DNA of 40,286 nt from Candidatus Ornithomonoglobus merdipullorum (GCA_018714695.1 DVNB01000050.1:1-40286), one strand, 5' to 3'. Numbered from the stretch's first letter, positions 17,011-24,140 are shown. Notes: a model not told the origin generated them from the sequence alone. A program made the numbers and translations.

Positions 17011-17628
17011 ATGAAGGGATTACTGCTGAAGGATTGGTATATGCTGCTTAAGTACGGAAAGAGTTATTTGCTTGTGTGTATAATATTCTTTGCCGTATCG
17101 ATATTTGGTAATGGAAATACATTTTTTATGATCTATCCGTTCGTGCTGATCGGGGCGTTATCTGTAACACTCATATCGTATGACGAGCGCAGCGGTTGGA
17201 TAGGCTATGGGAACACATTTCCGTATACGAGGAAACAGTTTGTTTCGGTGAAATATATTTATGCATTTGGGATGTTTGTGCTTATGATGCTCCTTGCTTT
17301 TTTTGCACAGCTGATCAGAGGCGTGGTATACAACATGGGAATTATTGATATAGGCTTACTGCTCGGAGGAGCAGTGGGACTGATACCTCCGTCTATAATG
17401 TTGCCGATCGTGTTCAGCTTTGGCAGTGAAAAGGGCAGGATCGCATATATTGCCGTCATAATTATCGCATGCGCATGTCTTCCGCTGTTTAATATGATGC
17501 CTGAGAATTATACGGTGTATACCAATATAACGATAGCTTGTTTAATAGTATTTCCTATGACACTGCTGATATTCGCATTATCCTGGTTTATCTCAATCAA
17601 ATGCTTTGAGGGCAGGGAAGAGCTGTAA
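17011..17628 (+). CDS. ABC-2 type permease (copy 1)
   Basis: 205 residues with about six membrane helices and the opening MKGLLLKDWYMLLKYGKSY typical of small ABC-2 permeases paired with YtrA-type ATPases. A cytoplasmic loop SYDERSGWIGYGNTFPYTRK is shared with the second permease (EDKSCGWIEYVNIMPFSRK). It starts one base after the ATPase stop. The substrate is unknown; members of such operons often deal with cell-wall-active peptides. The two permeases are clear paralogs and could form a heterodimer. Confidence 0.85.
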   Translation: MKGLLLKDWYMLLKYGKSYLLVCIIFFAVSIFGNGNTFFMIYPFVLIGALSVTLISYDERSGWIGYGNTFPYTRKQFVSVKYIYAFGMFVLMMLLAFFAQLIRGVVYNMGIIDIGLLLGGAVGLIPPSIMLPIVFSFGSEKGRIAYIAVIIIACACLPLFNMMPENYTVYTNITIACLIVFPMTLLIFALSWFISIKCFEGREEL

Positions 17629-17649
17629 TGTATATGGCAGGGGGTTATA

Positions 17650-17682
17650 ATTTACTTAAAAGTAAATTACTTTGAAGTAAAT
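17650..17682. promoter_or_regulatory. Double-palindrome operator, copy 1
   Basis: Two adjoining palindromes: ATTTACTTAAAAGTAAAT (17650-17667) and TTACTTTGAAGTAA (17667-17680). It overlaps a TATAAT (17646-17651) that has no good -35 box. The same 33 bases, with one difference, recur at 18360-18392. It lies in front of the second permease. Confidence 0.7.
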
Positions 17683-17710
17683 AAAATATTAAATGGGGAG
17701 GAAGTCTGAG

Positions 17711-18316
17711 ATGAGGGCGCTTTTGCTGAAGGATCTTTATCTGACGATACGGTACCATTGGTACATGGTGCCCATAAGCCTTATGATGTTTACGATAGCA
17801 GTGATCGGATATGGGAATATTTTTTTTGAGGTATATCCGTTGATCTTTGCGGCGCTTATTCCGGATTCGCTCATTGCAGAAGATAAGAGCTGTGGCTGGA
17901 TCGAATATGTAAACATTATGCCGTTTTCAAGAAAGCAGTATGTATCTGCAAAATACATTTATTCCGCAATAATCTTCGCGGTGATACTGGCATTTGTCTT
18001 TATTTCGCATAGCGTTCGTTTCGCGGTCGGCAACGGCAGCGTGCCGGGAACGGAAATATTGTTTGCGGCGGCGTGGCTGCTGCTCGCTCCGACTGTGACG
18101 ATGCCGCTGATATTTAGGCTTGGCTCTGGAAGAGCAAGAATATCATACATTGCCGCCGCGTTGGTCATAGGCGCTATAGTTCCCATATATACCGATGCGG
18201 AGCTAATGTACCGGCTGCAGCCGTCTGTGCATATTGCGGCAATGCTTATTTCGCTGCTGCTGTTCGCCGTATCATGGCTGCTGTCGATAAAGTTTTTTGA
18301 GCGAAGGGAGCTGTAA
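17711..18316 (+). CDS. ABC-2 type permease (copy 2)
   Basis: 201 residues. ATG 17711 is chosen over 17693 because GGGGAGG (17695-17701) then fits and the product aligns with copy 1 from its first residue (MRALLLKDLYLTIRYHW). It has about six membrane helices and ends LLSIKFFERREL, like copy 1's FISIKCFEGREEL, so a tandem duplication is evident. Unlike copy 1 it is separated from the operon by 82 bases carrying its own operator, so it may be expressed separately. No second ATPase is present; it probably uses the one at 16167. Confidence 0.83.
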   Translation: MRALLLKDLYLTIRYHWYMVPISLMMFTIAVIGYGNIFFEVYPLIFAALIPDSLIAEDKSCGWIEYVNIMPFSRKQYVSAKYIYSAIIFAVILAFVFISHSVRFAVGNGSVPGTEILFAAAWLLLAPTVTMPLIFRLGSGRARISYIAAALVIGAIVPIYTDAELMYRLQPSVHIAAMLISLLLFAVSWLLSIKFFERREL

Positions 18317-18332
18317 ATAGCACAAATCGCTG

Positions 18333-18361
18333 TTGACAAATTGCGAACAATGATATATAAT
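18333..18361 (+). promoter_or_regulatory. Sigma-A promoter for the AAA ATPase gene
   Basis: TTGACA (18333-18338), 17-base spacer, TATAAT (18356-18361), a perfect consensus. The operator begins at the end of the -10 box. Confidence 0.88.
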
Positions 18362-18392
18362 TTACTTGAAAGTAAATTACTTTGAAGTAAAT
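18360..18392. promoter_or_regulatory. Double-palindrome operator, copy 2
   Basis: ATTTACTTGAAAGTAAAT (18360-18377) followed by TTACTTTGAAGTAA (18377-18390); palindrome centres are 15 bases apart. It covers the transcription start region of a consensus promoter, a position suited to repression. It differs from copy 1 (17650-17682) by a single base. Confidence 0.75.
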
Positions 18393-18405
18393 TATGGAGG
18401 GCGCC

Positions 18406-19800
18406 ATGTTTATAGGACGAGAGAAGGAGCTGCGTGATCTTAACAGGCTTTATGAAAGGAACAGCTTTCAGTTATATGTCCTGTACGGACGCAGACGTAT
18501 AGGAAAAACTACGTTGTTAAAGGAATTCTGCAGAGACAAAAAGGCAATATTCTATTCGGCTGAACAAAGCAGCGTGAAGATCAATCTTGATAAGTTCTCT
18601 GCGTTAGTGTTTGAGCATTACCATGAAGAACATCTTGAACCGTTTTCTTCATGGGAAAATGCATTGCTGTATATAGACGGCAAACAGAGTGAAGAGCAGC
18701 TGATACTTGTGCTGGATGAATTCCCGTATCTGGCAGAGCGTGATAAGTCTATGATGTCGGTCCTTCAGCATCTTATCGATCATAGGCTGAAAGACGGCAA
18801 ACTGTTTATAGTGCTGTGCGGAAGCTATATGGGTTTCATGGAGAAGGAAGTGCTTGGCGCAAAAAGCCCGCTGTTCGGCAGGCGCACGGCACAGCTGCAT
18901 ATGAAGGCGTTTGACTGCCGGACGAGCATAAGGTTTTTTCCAGGTTTTGAGCCGGAGGAACAGCTGATGCTTTACGGAGCGCTGGGCGGGACGCCGATGT
19001 ATTTGCAGCAGGTAACCCGGGAACTTTCGTGGGAGGGAAATATAAAGAATATTTTCCTTGAGCCGACCGGCTATCTGTACGAGGAACCGATGCTGCTTTT
19101 GAGACAGGAGCTGCAGGAGCCCGGGATATACAATGCGGTGATCGAGGCTATAGCCTCCGGCGCGTCACGGGCAAATGAAATAGCGGGAAAAACAGGCGAG
19201 GCGGGATCCACATGTCTGAAATATATCAAGACGCTTATAGAGTTGGGGATAATATATAAGGAAACTCCGTTTGGGGAAAAGGAGTCATCGAGAAAGACTT
19301 TATATAGAATATCGGATATGATGTTCAGATTTTGGTTCAGATATGTTTCGGGAAACAGGACTCTGCTCGAGACGGACGCGCAGGACATTGTGTGGGAAAA
19401 ACGTATAAAACCGGATTACAGCAATTATATGGGGCTTGTGTTCGAAAGTATTTGCAGAGATCATCTTTTGGCAAAAAATTCTCATGGTGAACTTCCGATA
19501 TTGTTTACTGAGATAGGAAGATGGTGGGGAACGGACAGCAAAACACATAAGCAGATCGAGATAGACATCGTTGCGAGGGATAAGAACGACTATCTTATCT
19601 GTGAATGTAAATGGAGAAATGAATTGCTGGACTATGGTGTATTGGAGGAGTTGAAAGCGAAAGCTGACAGCTTTTGTTCAAAAAGAGATAAAACATATTT
19701 TGTGTTGTTTTCAAAATCGGGATTCACTCCGGCGTTGGAAAAAGCGGCGGCGAACACGGATGATATCATCCTGATAGGCTTGGAGGAGATCGTTAAATAA
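18406..19800 (+). CDS. AAA ATPase with winged helix and PD-(D/E)XK (DUF234-type) C-terminus
   Basis: 464 residues. ATG 18406 with GGAGGG (18396-18401) gives the family start MFIGREKELRDLNRLY. Walker A is GRRRIGKTT (28-36) and Walker B is LVLDEFPYL; LCGSYMGFMEKE follows. A winged-helix segment lies around SRANEIAGKTGEAGS and KYIKTLIELGIIYK. The C-terminus holds a nuclease-type core with Asp387 (EIDIVARDKNDYLI) and ECK (400-402). This matches the archaeal-type ATPase plus DUF234 proteins common in Archaea, Clostridia and Bacteroidetes, whose role is still unknown although a defence or mobile-element link has been suggested. It has its own promoter, operator and terminator. Confidence 0.85.
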   Translation: MFIGREKELRDLNRLYERNSFQLYVLYGRRRIGKTTLLKEFCRDKKAIFYSAEQSSVKINLDKFSALVFEHYHEEHLEPFSSWENALLYIDGKQSEEQLILVLDEFPYLAERDKSMMSVLQHLIDHRLKDGKLFIVLCGSYMGFMEKEVLGAKSPLFGRRTAQLHMKAFDCRTSIRFFPGFEPEEQLMLYGALGGTPMYLQQVTRELSWEGNIKNIFLEPTGYLYEEPMLLLRQELQEPGIYNAVIEAIASGASRANEIAGKTGEAGSTCLKYIKTLIELGIIYKETPFGEKESSRKTLYRISDMMFRFWFRYVSGNRTLLETDAQDIVWEKRIKPDYSNYMGLVFESICRDHLLAKNSHGELPILFTEIGRWWGTDSKTHKQIEIDIVARDKNDYLICECKWRNELLDYGVLEELKAKADSFCSKRDKTYFVLFSKSGFTPALEKAAANTDDIILIGLEEIVK

Positions 19801-19807
19801 ACACAGC

Positions 19808-19842
19808 AGGCGCGGCAGGGACCGCGCCTTTGTATGTATTTG
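19808..19842. terminator. Terminator between the AAA ATPase and LUD genes
   Basis: GGCGCGG (19809-19815) pairs with CCGCGCC (19822-19828) across a 6-base loop and is followed by TTTGTATGTATTT. Its position between convergent genes suggests use on both strands; the T-run is only moderate. Confidence 0.65.
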
Positions 19843-19850
19843 GAATGTAT

Positions 19851-20489
19851 TCAGAAACCGAGCTCATCGGCAACAACTATAACGCTGATCCTGCCCGGGA
19901 ACTTGTAGCAGCCGTCAATGATGCTTATGACGTTGCACACCCTGTTTGTGCCGGTACAGTTCGTGCATACGCATGTGCTGTCGCAGGGGTTGCCGTGGTT
20001 TATGCGCTTGGAGTTCATCGGCGCGATGGATTTTGCCCTCTTTATGCCCTCTGCGATGTCGCTCACTATCTTGTTGGCACCCACAACGACGATCACCTTT
20101 TTCGGACCGAACGCGATGCAGCCTGTCCTGTTGCCGGTGCAGTCGATATTAACGAGCTGACCGTCCATCGTGACCGCGTTCGTGCCGGTAACGAACACGT
20201 CCGAAAGAAACCCGAGGCGGTATTTGTGCAGCTCCTCCTCCCATGACTCGTTGTTGAATCTGTCGATAAATTTGTATTCCGGGCTGCGGACGAGATCCAT
20301 TATGCCCGTCTCCTGCAGCGTAACGCTTCCGCCGACAGCGATCTCCGCGCCCTTGGGGATAAGCTCCCCGGCTATCCTTTTTGCCTCTTCGGCATCCTCG
20401 GCATAGTGCGCGTCAAATTTGCGGCTGTTAAGGACCTTTACAGCGTCCCGCGCCTTGCACTGCAGCGCCCATTTTTTCATTTCATGCAT
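19851..20489 (-). CDS. LUD-domain (lactate utilization-like) protein
   Basis: 212 residues. The LUD/DUF162 fold is recognisable from KGAEIAVGGSVTLQETGI, FVTGTNAVTMDGQLVNIDCT and AFGPKKVIVVVGANKIVSDI. The tail carries a cysteine cluster (CDSTCVCTNC, later VC) that may bind iron-sulfur or zinc. Related proteins include LutC of the lactate oxidation complex and many stand-alone clostridial proteins of unknown reaction. LutA and LutB are absent here, so lactate oxidation should not be assumed. GGAGGG six bases before ATG 20489 fixes the start. Confidence 0.82.
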   Translation of the reverse strand: MHEMKKWALQCKARDAVKVLNSRKFDAHYAEDAEEAKRIAGELIPKGAEIAVGGSVTLQETGIMDLVRSPEYKFIDRFNNESWEEELHKYRLGFLSDVFVTGTNAVTMDGQLVNIDCTGNRTGCIAFGPKKVIVVVGANKIVSDIAEGIKRAKSIAPMNSKRINHGNPCDSTCVCTNCTGTNRVCNVISIIDGCYKFPGRISVIVVADELGF

Positions 20490-20526
20490 ACATATCCCTC
20501 CGTTGATGTTTTTAGCTTTTTAATTG

Positions 20527-20555
20527 ATTATACTACTTATGGCTCTGATTGTCAA
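20527..20555 (-). promoter_or_regulatory. Sigma-A promoter for the LUD gene
   Basis: Minus-strand TTGACA (20550-20555), 17-base spacer, TATAAT (20527-20532), a perfect consensus. Confidence 0.87.
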
Positions 20556-20680
20556 ATGAGGATATTAACACTGTAAAGAAACGGACAAAGAAAAAGACGG
20601 CAACTCGTCTGATGCCATGACTATGTGGGATATGTAATAAAAAATTAACAAATACACCGAAAATTTTCCCTTCAAAATGC

Positions 20681-20709
20681 TTGAAATTCATTGTAAAATG
20701 TGATACAAT
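20681..20709 (+). promoter_or_regulatory. Promoter for the acidic secreted protein
   Basis: TTGAAA (20681-20686), 17-base spacer, TACAAT (20704-20709). The leader is about 45 bases and ends in GGAGGTG. Confidence 0.72.
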
Positions 20710-20760
20710 ATGCATGACTGGCAGATCTTTTTCCGGAGGTAATAAATAGGAGGTGTTTTG

Positions 20761-22419
20761 GTGAAAGCAAAGAAATTTATTTTAGGTCTTGCAGCCTTCA
20801 TGCTGACTGTCGGACTTGGCTGCGCTTCCGCTTGCGCGGAGGAGGCAGGCGCGTCGGACGGAGCGTCGGCTCCGGCGGTTTCGCAGAGCGCGGACGGATC
20901 TTCGTCTTCTTCGGACACGTCAGGCTCCGGTGAGGCTTCGGCGCCGTCCGGGTCGACGGGTACGGAGGGCTCGGGTGAGACTTCCGCTCCGGCAGTATCG
21001 GAAGGTTCAAGTGAGACTTCGTCGGACGGTGAAGGCGGTGGCTCGGAAGACGCGGGCACTGTTTCGGACAGTGACGTCTCGGGCGAGAACGAAAATGACG
21101 GTGGTTCGGATGTTTCGGACGTTGTTACGGATAATACCGGCAGTGCGGATGTTTCGGATGATAATGCTCCGGCGGACACGGTCACCGATGATACGGTATC
21201 ACAGGACGGCAGCGACAGCGTGACGGAAAGCGAGACAGAGACAGATGCGGAAACGCCCGCAGACGGCGAGCAGCCTGCCGAGGATGAGTCAGCCGATACG
21301 GCAGAGGACGAGGGAACGGAAGCCGATAAGACGGAGGAAGCGGCGGATACGACAGAAACGGAAGGCACCGAGGACAATGCAGGCGCTGAGAAGCAGGAGA
21401 CAGAGGCGGAGGCCGGGCAGGCAGAGGAGCAGGAAGAAGAGAGCTATGCCGCGGCGGTCGCGGATGTTATGTATGAAACGGTCGAGCAGGCATTCTCCTC
21501 AGTTGAGGACGGAGATACGGTATATATCCTAAAAGATGTCGATCTGACGGATACCGTATACATAAATGCCGACGTGACTGTTTCAGCGGATGAGGATGTA
21601 AGGATAAGCGGAAACGGGACATTGTTCTCAGTATCGTCCGACGTGCAGTTCACTGTCGGCGAGGGCGTAACGCTGTATTCCGCAAACACCACGGATAATG
21701 ATCCGATGGTAGCTCTCGGCTCAAACGCTGTACTTAACGTTGAGGGCGGAACGCTCAGCTCGGCGGCTGTAAGCAGCGCCGCAGAGGGAAGCACCGTTGT
21801 GCTCGGCGCGGATGCGGATGTGAGCGGTGATATTGAGGTAGGAAACTACGACGGCGGCGCGGCGATACTTGATGTATCGGAATATAGCGGCGATGTATCC
21901 GTTTCCGTAGATCCTGACGGCACATATGACGGAACGGCTATGCTTATAAAGGGCGGCACGCAGGATAATGTATCGGTAAGCACATCGGGCTATACAGCAG
22001 TTGAGGCTGACGGCGGACTTGCGGTAAGCGAGATCGCAGTCGATCCTTCGGTGACCGTTGAGCTTGTGTACGATAGTGAGACGGACGATCCGGGTGTGTA
22101 TGAGGAGGCATCAAGTGGTTGGTTCATGGCAATAACAGCAGGTAATGAAGTTATTGAGACTGTCGATGCATATGTAAATGGAGAGTCTGTTACAAATAAT
22201 CAGCCGGTAGTTCTTGAAACACAGATCGCAGCAGGGTCTCAGGTCATTATAGGTGTTGTTGTTGATAAGGCATCTGCTGACGTAGAGACATTCAAGGCAG
22301 AGCTTGATGGAGAGATGTATGATACAACAAGGATTGGCAGAGGTGCAGAGGATGTGATTGACGCTTCTGACGCAGAGATCAATGATGAAAGTGAGGAGAA
22401 TATAGATGAGGCAGTATAA
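20761..22419 (+). CDS. Acidic low-complexity secreted protein with beta-helix domain
   Basis: 552 residues from GTG 20761; GGAGGTG (20749-20755) is five bases away, whereas TTG 20758 would be too close. Residues 1-26 are a signal peptide with an ACA cleavage site before EEAG. Residues 27 to about 225 are almost entirely Ser, Asp, Glu, Thr, Ala and Gly, a flexible, very acidic stalk. From TVEQAFSSVEDGDTVYIL to about residue 445 the sequence reads as a parallel beta-helix with short beta rungs. The last 100 residues (from SSGWFMAITAGNEVIETV) use visibly more AT-rich codons. No LPXTG or membrane anchor is present. It is probably an extracellular surface or matrix protein; the ligand is unknown. 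Confidence 0.75.
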   Translation: MKAKKFILGLAAFMLTVGLGCASACAEEAGASDGASAPAVSQSADGSSSSSDTSGSGEASAPSGSTGTEGSGETSAPAVSEGSSETSSDGEGGGSEDAGTVSDSDVSGENENDGGSDVSDVVTDNTGSADVSDDNAPADTVTDDTVSQDGSDSVTESETETDAETPADGEQPAEDESADTAEDEGTEADKTEEAADTTETEGTEDNAGAEKQETEAEAGQAEEQEEESYAAAVADVMYETVEQAFSSVEDGDTVYILKDVDLTDTVYINADVTVSADEDVRISGNGTLFSVSSDVQFTVGEGVTLYSANTTDNDPMVALGSNAVLNVEGGTLSSAAVSSAAEGSTVVLGADADVSGDIEVGNYDGGAAILDVSEYSGDVSVSVDPDGTYDGTAMLIKGGTQDNVSVSTSGYTAVEADGGLAVSEIAVDPSVTVELVYDSETDDPGVYEEASSGWFMAITAGNEVIETVDAYVNGESVTNNQPVVLETQIAAGSQVIIGVVVDKASADVETFKAELDGEMYDTTRIGRGAEDVIDASDAEINDESEENIDEAV

Positions 22420-22555
22420 AGCTCCGGAGATGAAAATTGCTACATTTGATAAAGAGGACATTATAAAGACTTCAGTAGTAGTAAGGGCATTAAATGATGA
22501 ATCCGAGAGTAGAGGTTTTAGTTTACAAGCTATATTAGGTGGAGAAACGGAATAA
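22406..22555 (+). CDS. 49-residue peptide coupled to the secreted protein
   Basis: ATG 22406 lies inside the last codons of the secreted-protein gene (14-base overlap), and GAGGAG (22393-22398) is seven bases upstream, so translation is well supported. The peptide starts MRQYKAPEMKIATFDKED, continues IIKTSVVVRALNDESES and ends with FSLQAILGGETE. I recall short clostridial ORFs with a similar opening (Y-x-x-P-E ... F-x-x-E-D-[IV]-[IV]-x-T-S), but no function is established to my knowledge. There is no signal peptide. It could be a RiPP-like precursor or a small regulator; no modification enzyme lies nearby. A terminator follows after ten bases. Confidence 0.6.
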   Translation: MRQYKAPEMKIATFDKEDIIKTSVVVRALNDESESRGFSLQAILGGETE

Positions 22556-22565
22556 TTATTTATCA

Positions 22566-22601
22566 AGCAAAAGACGGTCGGCCTTTGCCGACCGTTTTGC
22601 T
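22566..22601 (+). terminator. Rho-independent terminator
   Basis: CGGTCGGC (22575-22582) pairs with GCCGACCG (22587-22594) across CTTT, followed by TTTT. AGCAAAA/TTTTGCT extends the stem past a GA bulge. Confidence 0.82.
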
Positions 22602-22635
22602 GTGCATAAAATTTCACGAAATTTGAAAATATAGG

Positions 22636-22665
22636 TTGACGCGGCAGGGTGATTTGTGGTATAGT
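22636..22665 (+). promoter_or_regulatory. Promoter of the hairpin-rich leader
   Basis: TTGACG (22636-22641), 18-base spacer, TATAGT (22660-22665). Transcription would give a leader of about 385 bases before the nucleotidyltransferase start at 23059. Confidence 0.75.
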
Positions 22666-22678
22666 AATAATAAGGGCA

Positions 22679-22992
22679 TTGCAAAATGTATAAATATGTG
22701 ACCCATCAGCCGTTTTCGGCATCCTTCGCATAACGATGCGCATATTCGGGCTTTGGCGTAAGCCGAGACCCGGACCCCCTCAACGCCTGTCGGCGTTGTT
22801 CCCCCTTGCCCAAATCCGACAAGTCGAATTTGGAGGGGGACAAGATGCGGTACACTCGGCGTGCATTGTAATTTAGACTTTACAGTATTGCATTTCGGGG
22901 GAGCTATATCATCTAAAGCGGGGAACAGACTTGCCCGTATCGGGCAATGTCGTGGCCGCCGAACGGCGGCGGGGCGATCATGCATTTTGCAA
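22679..22992. repeat. Possible small inserted element with inverted ends
   Basis: TTGCAAAATGTAT (22679-22691) recurs inverted at 22980-22992 with one mismatch, bounding about 314 bp that contains hairpin repeat copy A and several other hairpins. The arrangement resembles a MITE-like non-autonomous element. No target-site duplication is evident: the flanks GGCA and CGGC differ. Confidence 0.35.
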
Positions 22993-23032
22993 CGGCTTTC
23001 GTACTAAATCGGCAAGGCCGCGCGGGGCGCGG
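22709..23032. other. Run of successive hairpins in a gene-free leader
   Basis: At least seven hairpins follow each other: GCCG-TTTT-CGGC (22709-22720), CGCAT-AACG-ATGCG (22727-22740), TCGGgCTT with AAGCCGA (22746-22766), the two hairpins of repeat copy A (22781-22798 and 22796-22843), TTGCCCG-TAT-CGGGCAA (22931-22947), GCCGCC-GAAC-GGCGGC (22955-22970) and CCGCGC-GGG-GCGCGG (23018-23032). The stretch has no credible coding frame. It may be a structured RNA, a cluster of repeat elements, or both. Confidence 0.55.
22774..22845 (-). repeat. Hairpin repeat, copy A (inverted)
   Basis: Read on the minus strand it matches copy B at 29745-29824: CCCCCTCC, an inner hairpin, GGGCAAGGGGG, then a CAAC/GTTG hairpin and AGGGG. 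On the plus strand the long stem is CCCCCT/AGGGGG outside (22801-22806 with 22834-22839) and CCAAAT/ATTTGG inside (22810-22815 with 22828-22833), and the second hairpin is CAACGCC-TGTC-GGCGTTG (22781-22798). Confidence 0.7.
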
Positions 23033-23058
23033 TAAATATGCTACAGAGGAGAAGGATC

Positions 23059-24009
23059 ATGAAATCATCATTGGTAATTATGGCAGCCGGGATCGGATCA
23101 CGGTTCGGCGGGGGAATAAAACAGCTTGAACCGGTCGGCAGGCAGGGGGAAATAATAATGGATTACTCGATCCATGACGCGATCGAGGCGGGCTTTAACA
23201 AGATCGTATTTATAATCAGAAAGGATATCGAGGACGCGTTCAAGGACGCTATAGGCAACAGGATAGAGAAGATCTGTTCCGCGCTCGGAGTGGAGACAGC
23301 TTATGCGTATCAGTCACTGGACGCTCTGCCGGATGGCGTGCAGCTTCCCGCCGGCCGCACGAAGCCTTGGGGGACCGGACAGGCGGTGCTCTCGTGCAAG
23401 GGGATCGTGAACGAGCCGTTCGTTGTAATAAACGCGGACGACTATTACGGCAAGGAGGCGTTTGTGAAGATACGCTCCTTCCTCAAAGGGTATGATCCGG
23501 CATCGCCGGAGAAGCTCTGCATGGCGGGCTTTGTTCTCAAAAACACATTGAGCGATAACGGAGGCGTGACGCGCGGCATATGCAGGATGGACGCGGACGG
23601 CTATCTCACCGATGTTGACGAGACCTCGAACATAGTAAAGACCGTAAAGGACGGAGTTATAGGCGCTGAGGTGGACGGAAAAGAGGTCGACGCCGATTCG
23701 CTCGTGTCGATGAATATGTGGGGACTCACACCGGAGTTCATAGACGTGCTTGAAAAGGGATTCGCTGAGTTTTTTGACGGAATAGAGCCCGGGACGGAAA
23801 AGGAGCTTAAGGCTGAATATCTGCTTCCCATCTATATAGACAGTCTCTTAAAGGCGGGCAAGGTATCAGTAAAGGTCCTCGAGACAGGTGACAAGTGGTT
23901 CGGCGTGACCTACAAGGAGGACAAGCAGATAGTTGTTGACTCGTTTGCAAAGCTTATAGACGACGGCGTTTATAAAGAAGATCTTTTCAGTGATCTTTTG
24001 ACGGATTGA
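23059..24009 (+). CDS. Sugar-phosphate nucleotidyltransferase-like protein
   Basis: 316 residues from ATG 23059, served by GAGGAGAAGG; the upstream ATG 23038 lacks a site. The N-terminus has the NTP-transferase signature MAAGIGSRFGGGIKQLEPVG (GxGxRxG with the following lysine), then WGTGQAVLSC and INADDYYGK, the metal-binding Asp region. This matches the NTP_transferase fold that makes NDP-sugars from sugar-1-phosphates; the nucleotide and sugar are not evident. The C-terminal half, including SMNMWGLTPEFIDVLEKGF and DKWFGVTYKED, is shared with a group of clostridial single-gene homologs. It stands alone between a long structured leader and a terminator. Confidence 0.87.
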   Translation: MKSSLVIMAAGIGSRFGGGIKQLEPVGRQGEIIMDYSIHDAIEAGFNKIVFIIRKDIEDAFKDAIGNRIEKICSALGVETAYAYQSLDALPDGVQLPAGRTKPWGTGQAVLSCKGIVNEPFVVINADDYYGKEAFVKIRSFLKGYDPASPEKLCMAGFVLKNTLSDNGGVTRGICRMDADGYLTDVDETSNIVKTVKDGVIGAEVDGKEVDADSLVSMNMWGLTPEFIDVLEKGFAEFFDGIEPGTEKELKAEYLLPIYIDSLLKAGKVSVKVLETGDKWFGVTYKEDKQIVVDSFAKLIDDGVYKEDLFSDLLTD

Positions 24010-24032
24010 CCGGGATTATTGAATATTTATAT

Positions 24033-24060
24033 AAAAAGGCGGGAGTTCCCCGCCTTTTTG
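24033..24060 (+). terminator. Rho-independent terminator
   Basis: AAAAAGGCGGG (24033-24043) pairs with CCCGCCTTTTT (24049-24059) across a 5-base loop. Confidence 0.9.
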
Positions 24061-24111
24061 TGACTTTGGACAGATATTTGTGAAGAAAATTTGAATTGAA
24101 CGTAAATAATC

Positions 24112-24140
24112 TTGACAACGGTATGCGGGTATTATAGAAT
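24112..24140 (+). promoter_or_regulatory. Promoter of the ABC exporter operon
   Basis: TTGACA (24112-24117), 17-base spacer, TAGAAT (24135-24140). Just downstream, TGTTA (24144-24148) and TAACA (24157-24161) form a short dyad that could bind a regulator. Confidence 0.75.

Noticed and set aside
20761-20840. Lipoprotein signal in the acidic secreted protein
   Set aside because: Cysteines follow the hydrophobic core, but the residues before them fit a lipobox poorly. A signal peptidase I site (ACA before EE) fits better.
20688-21377. Minus-strand Ser/Val/Ala-rich frame opposite the acidic secreted protein
   Set aside because: Its low-complexity composition is the complement of the Ser/Asp/Glu repeats on the plus strand. 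It has no start signal.
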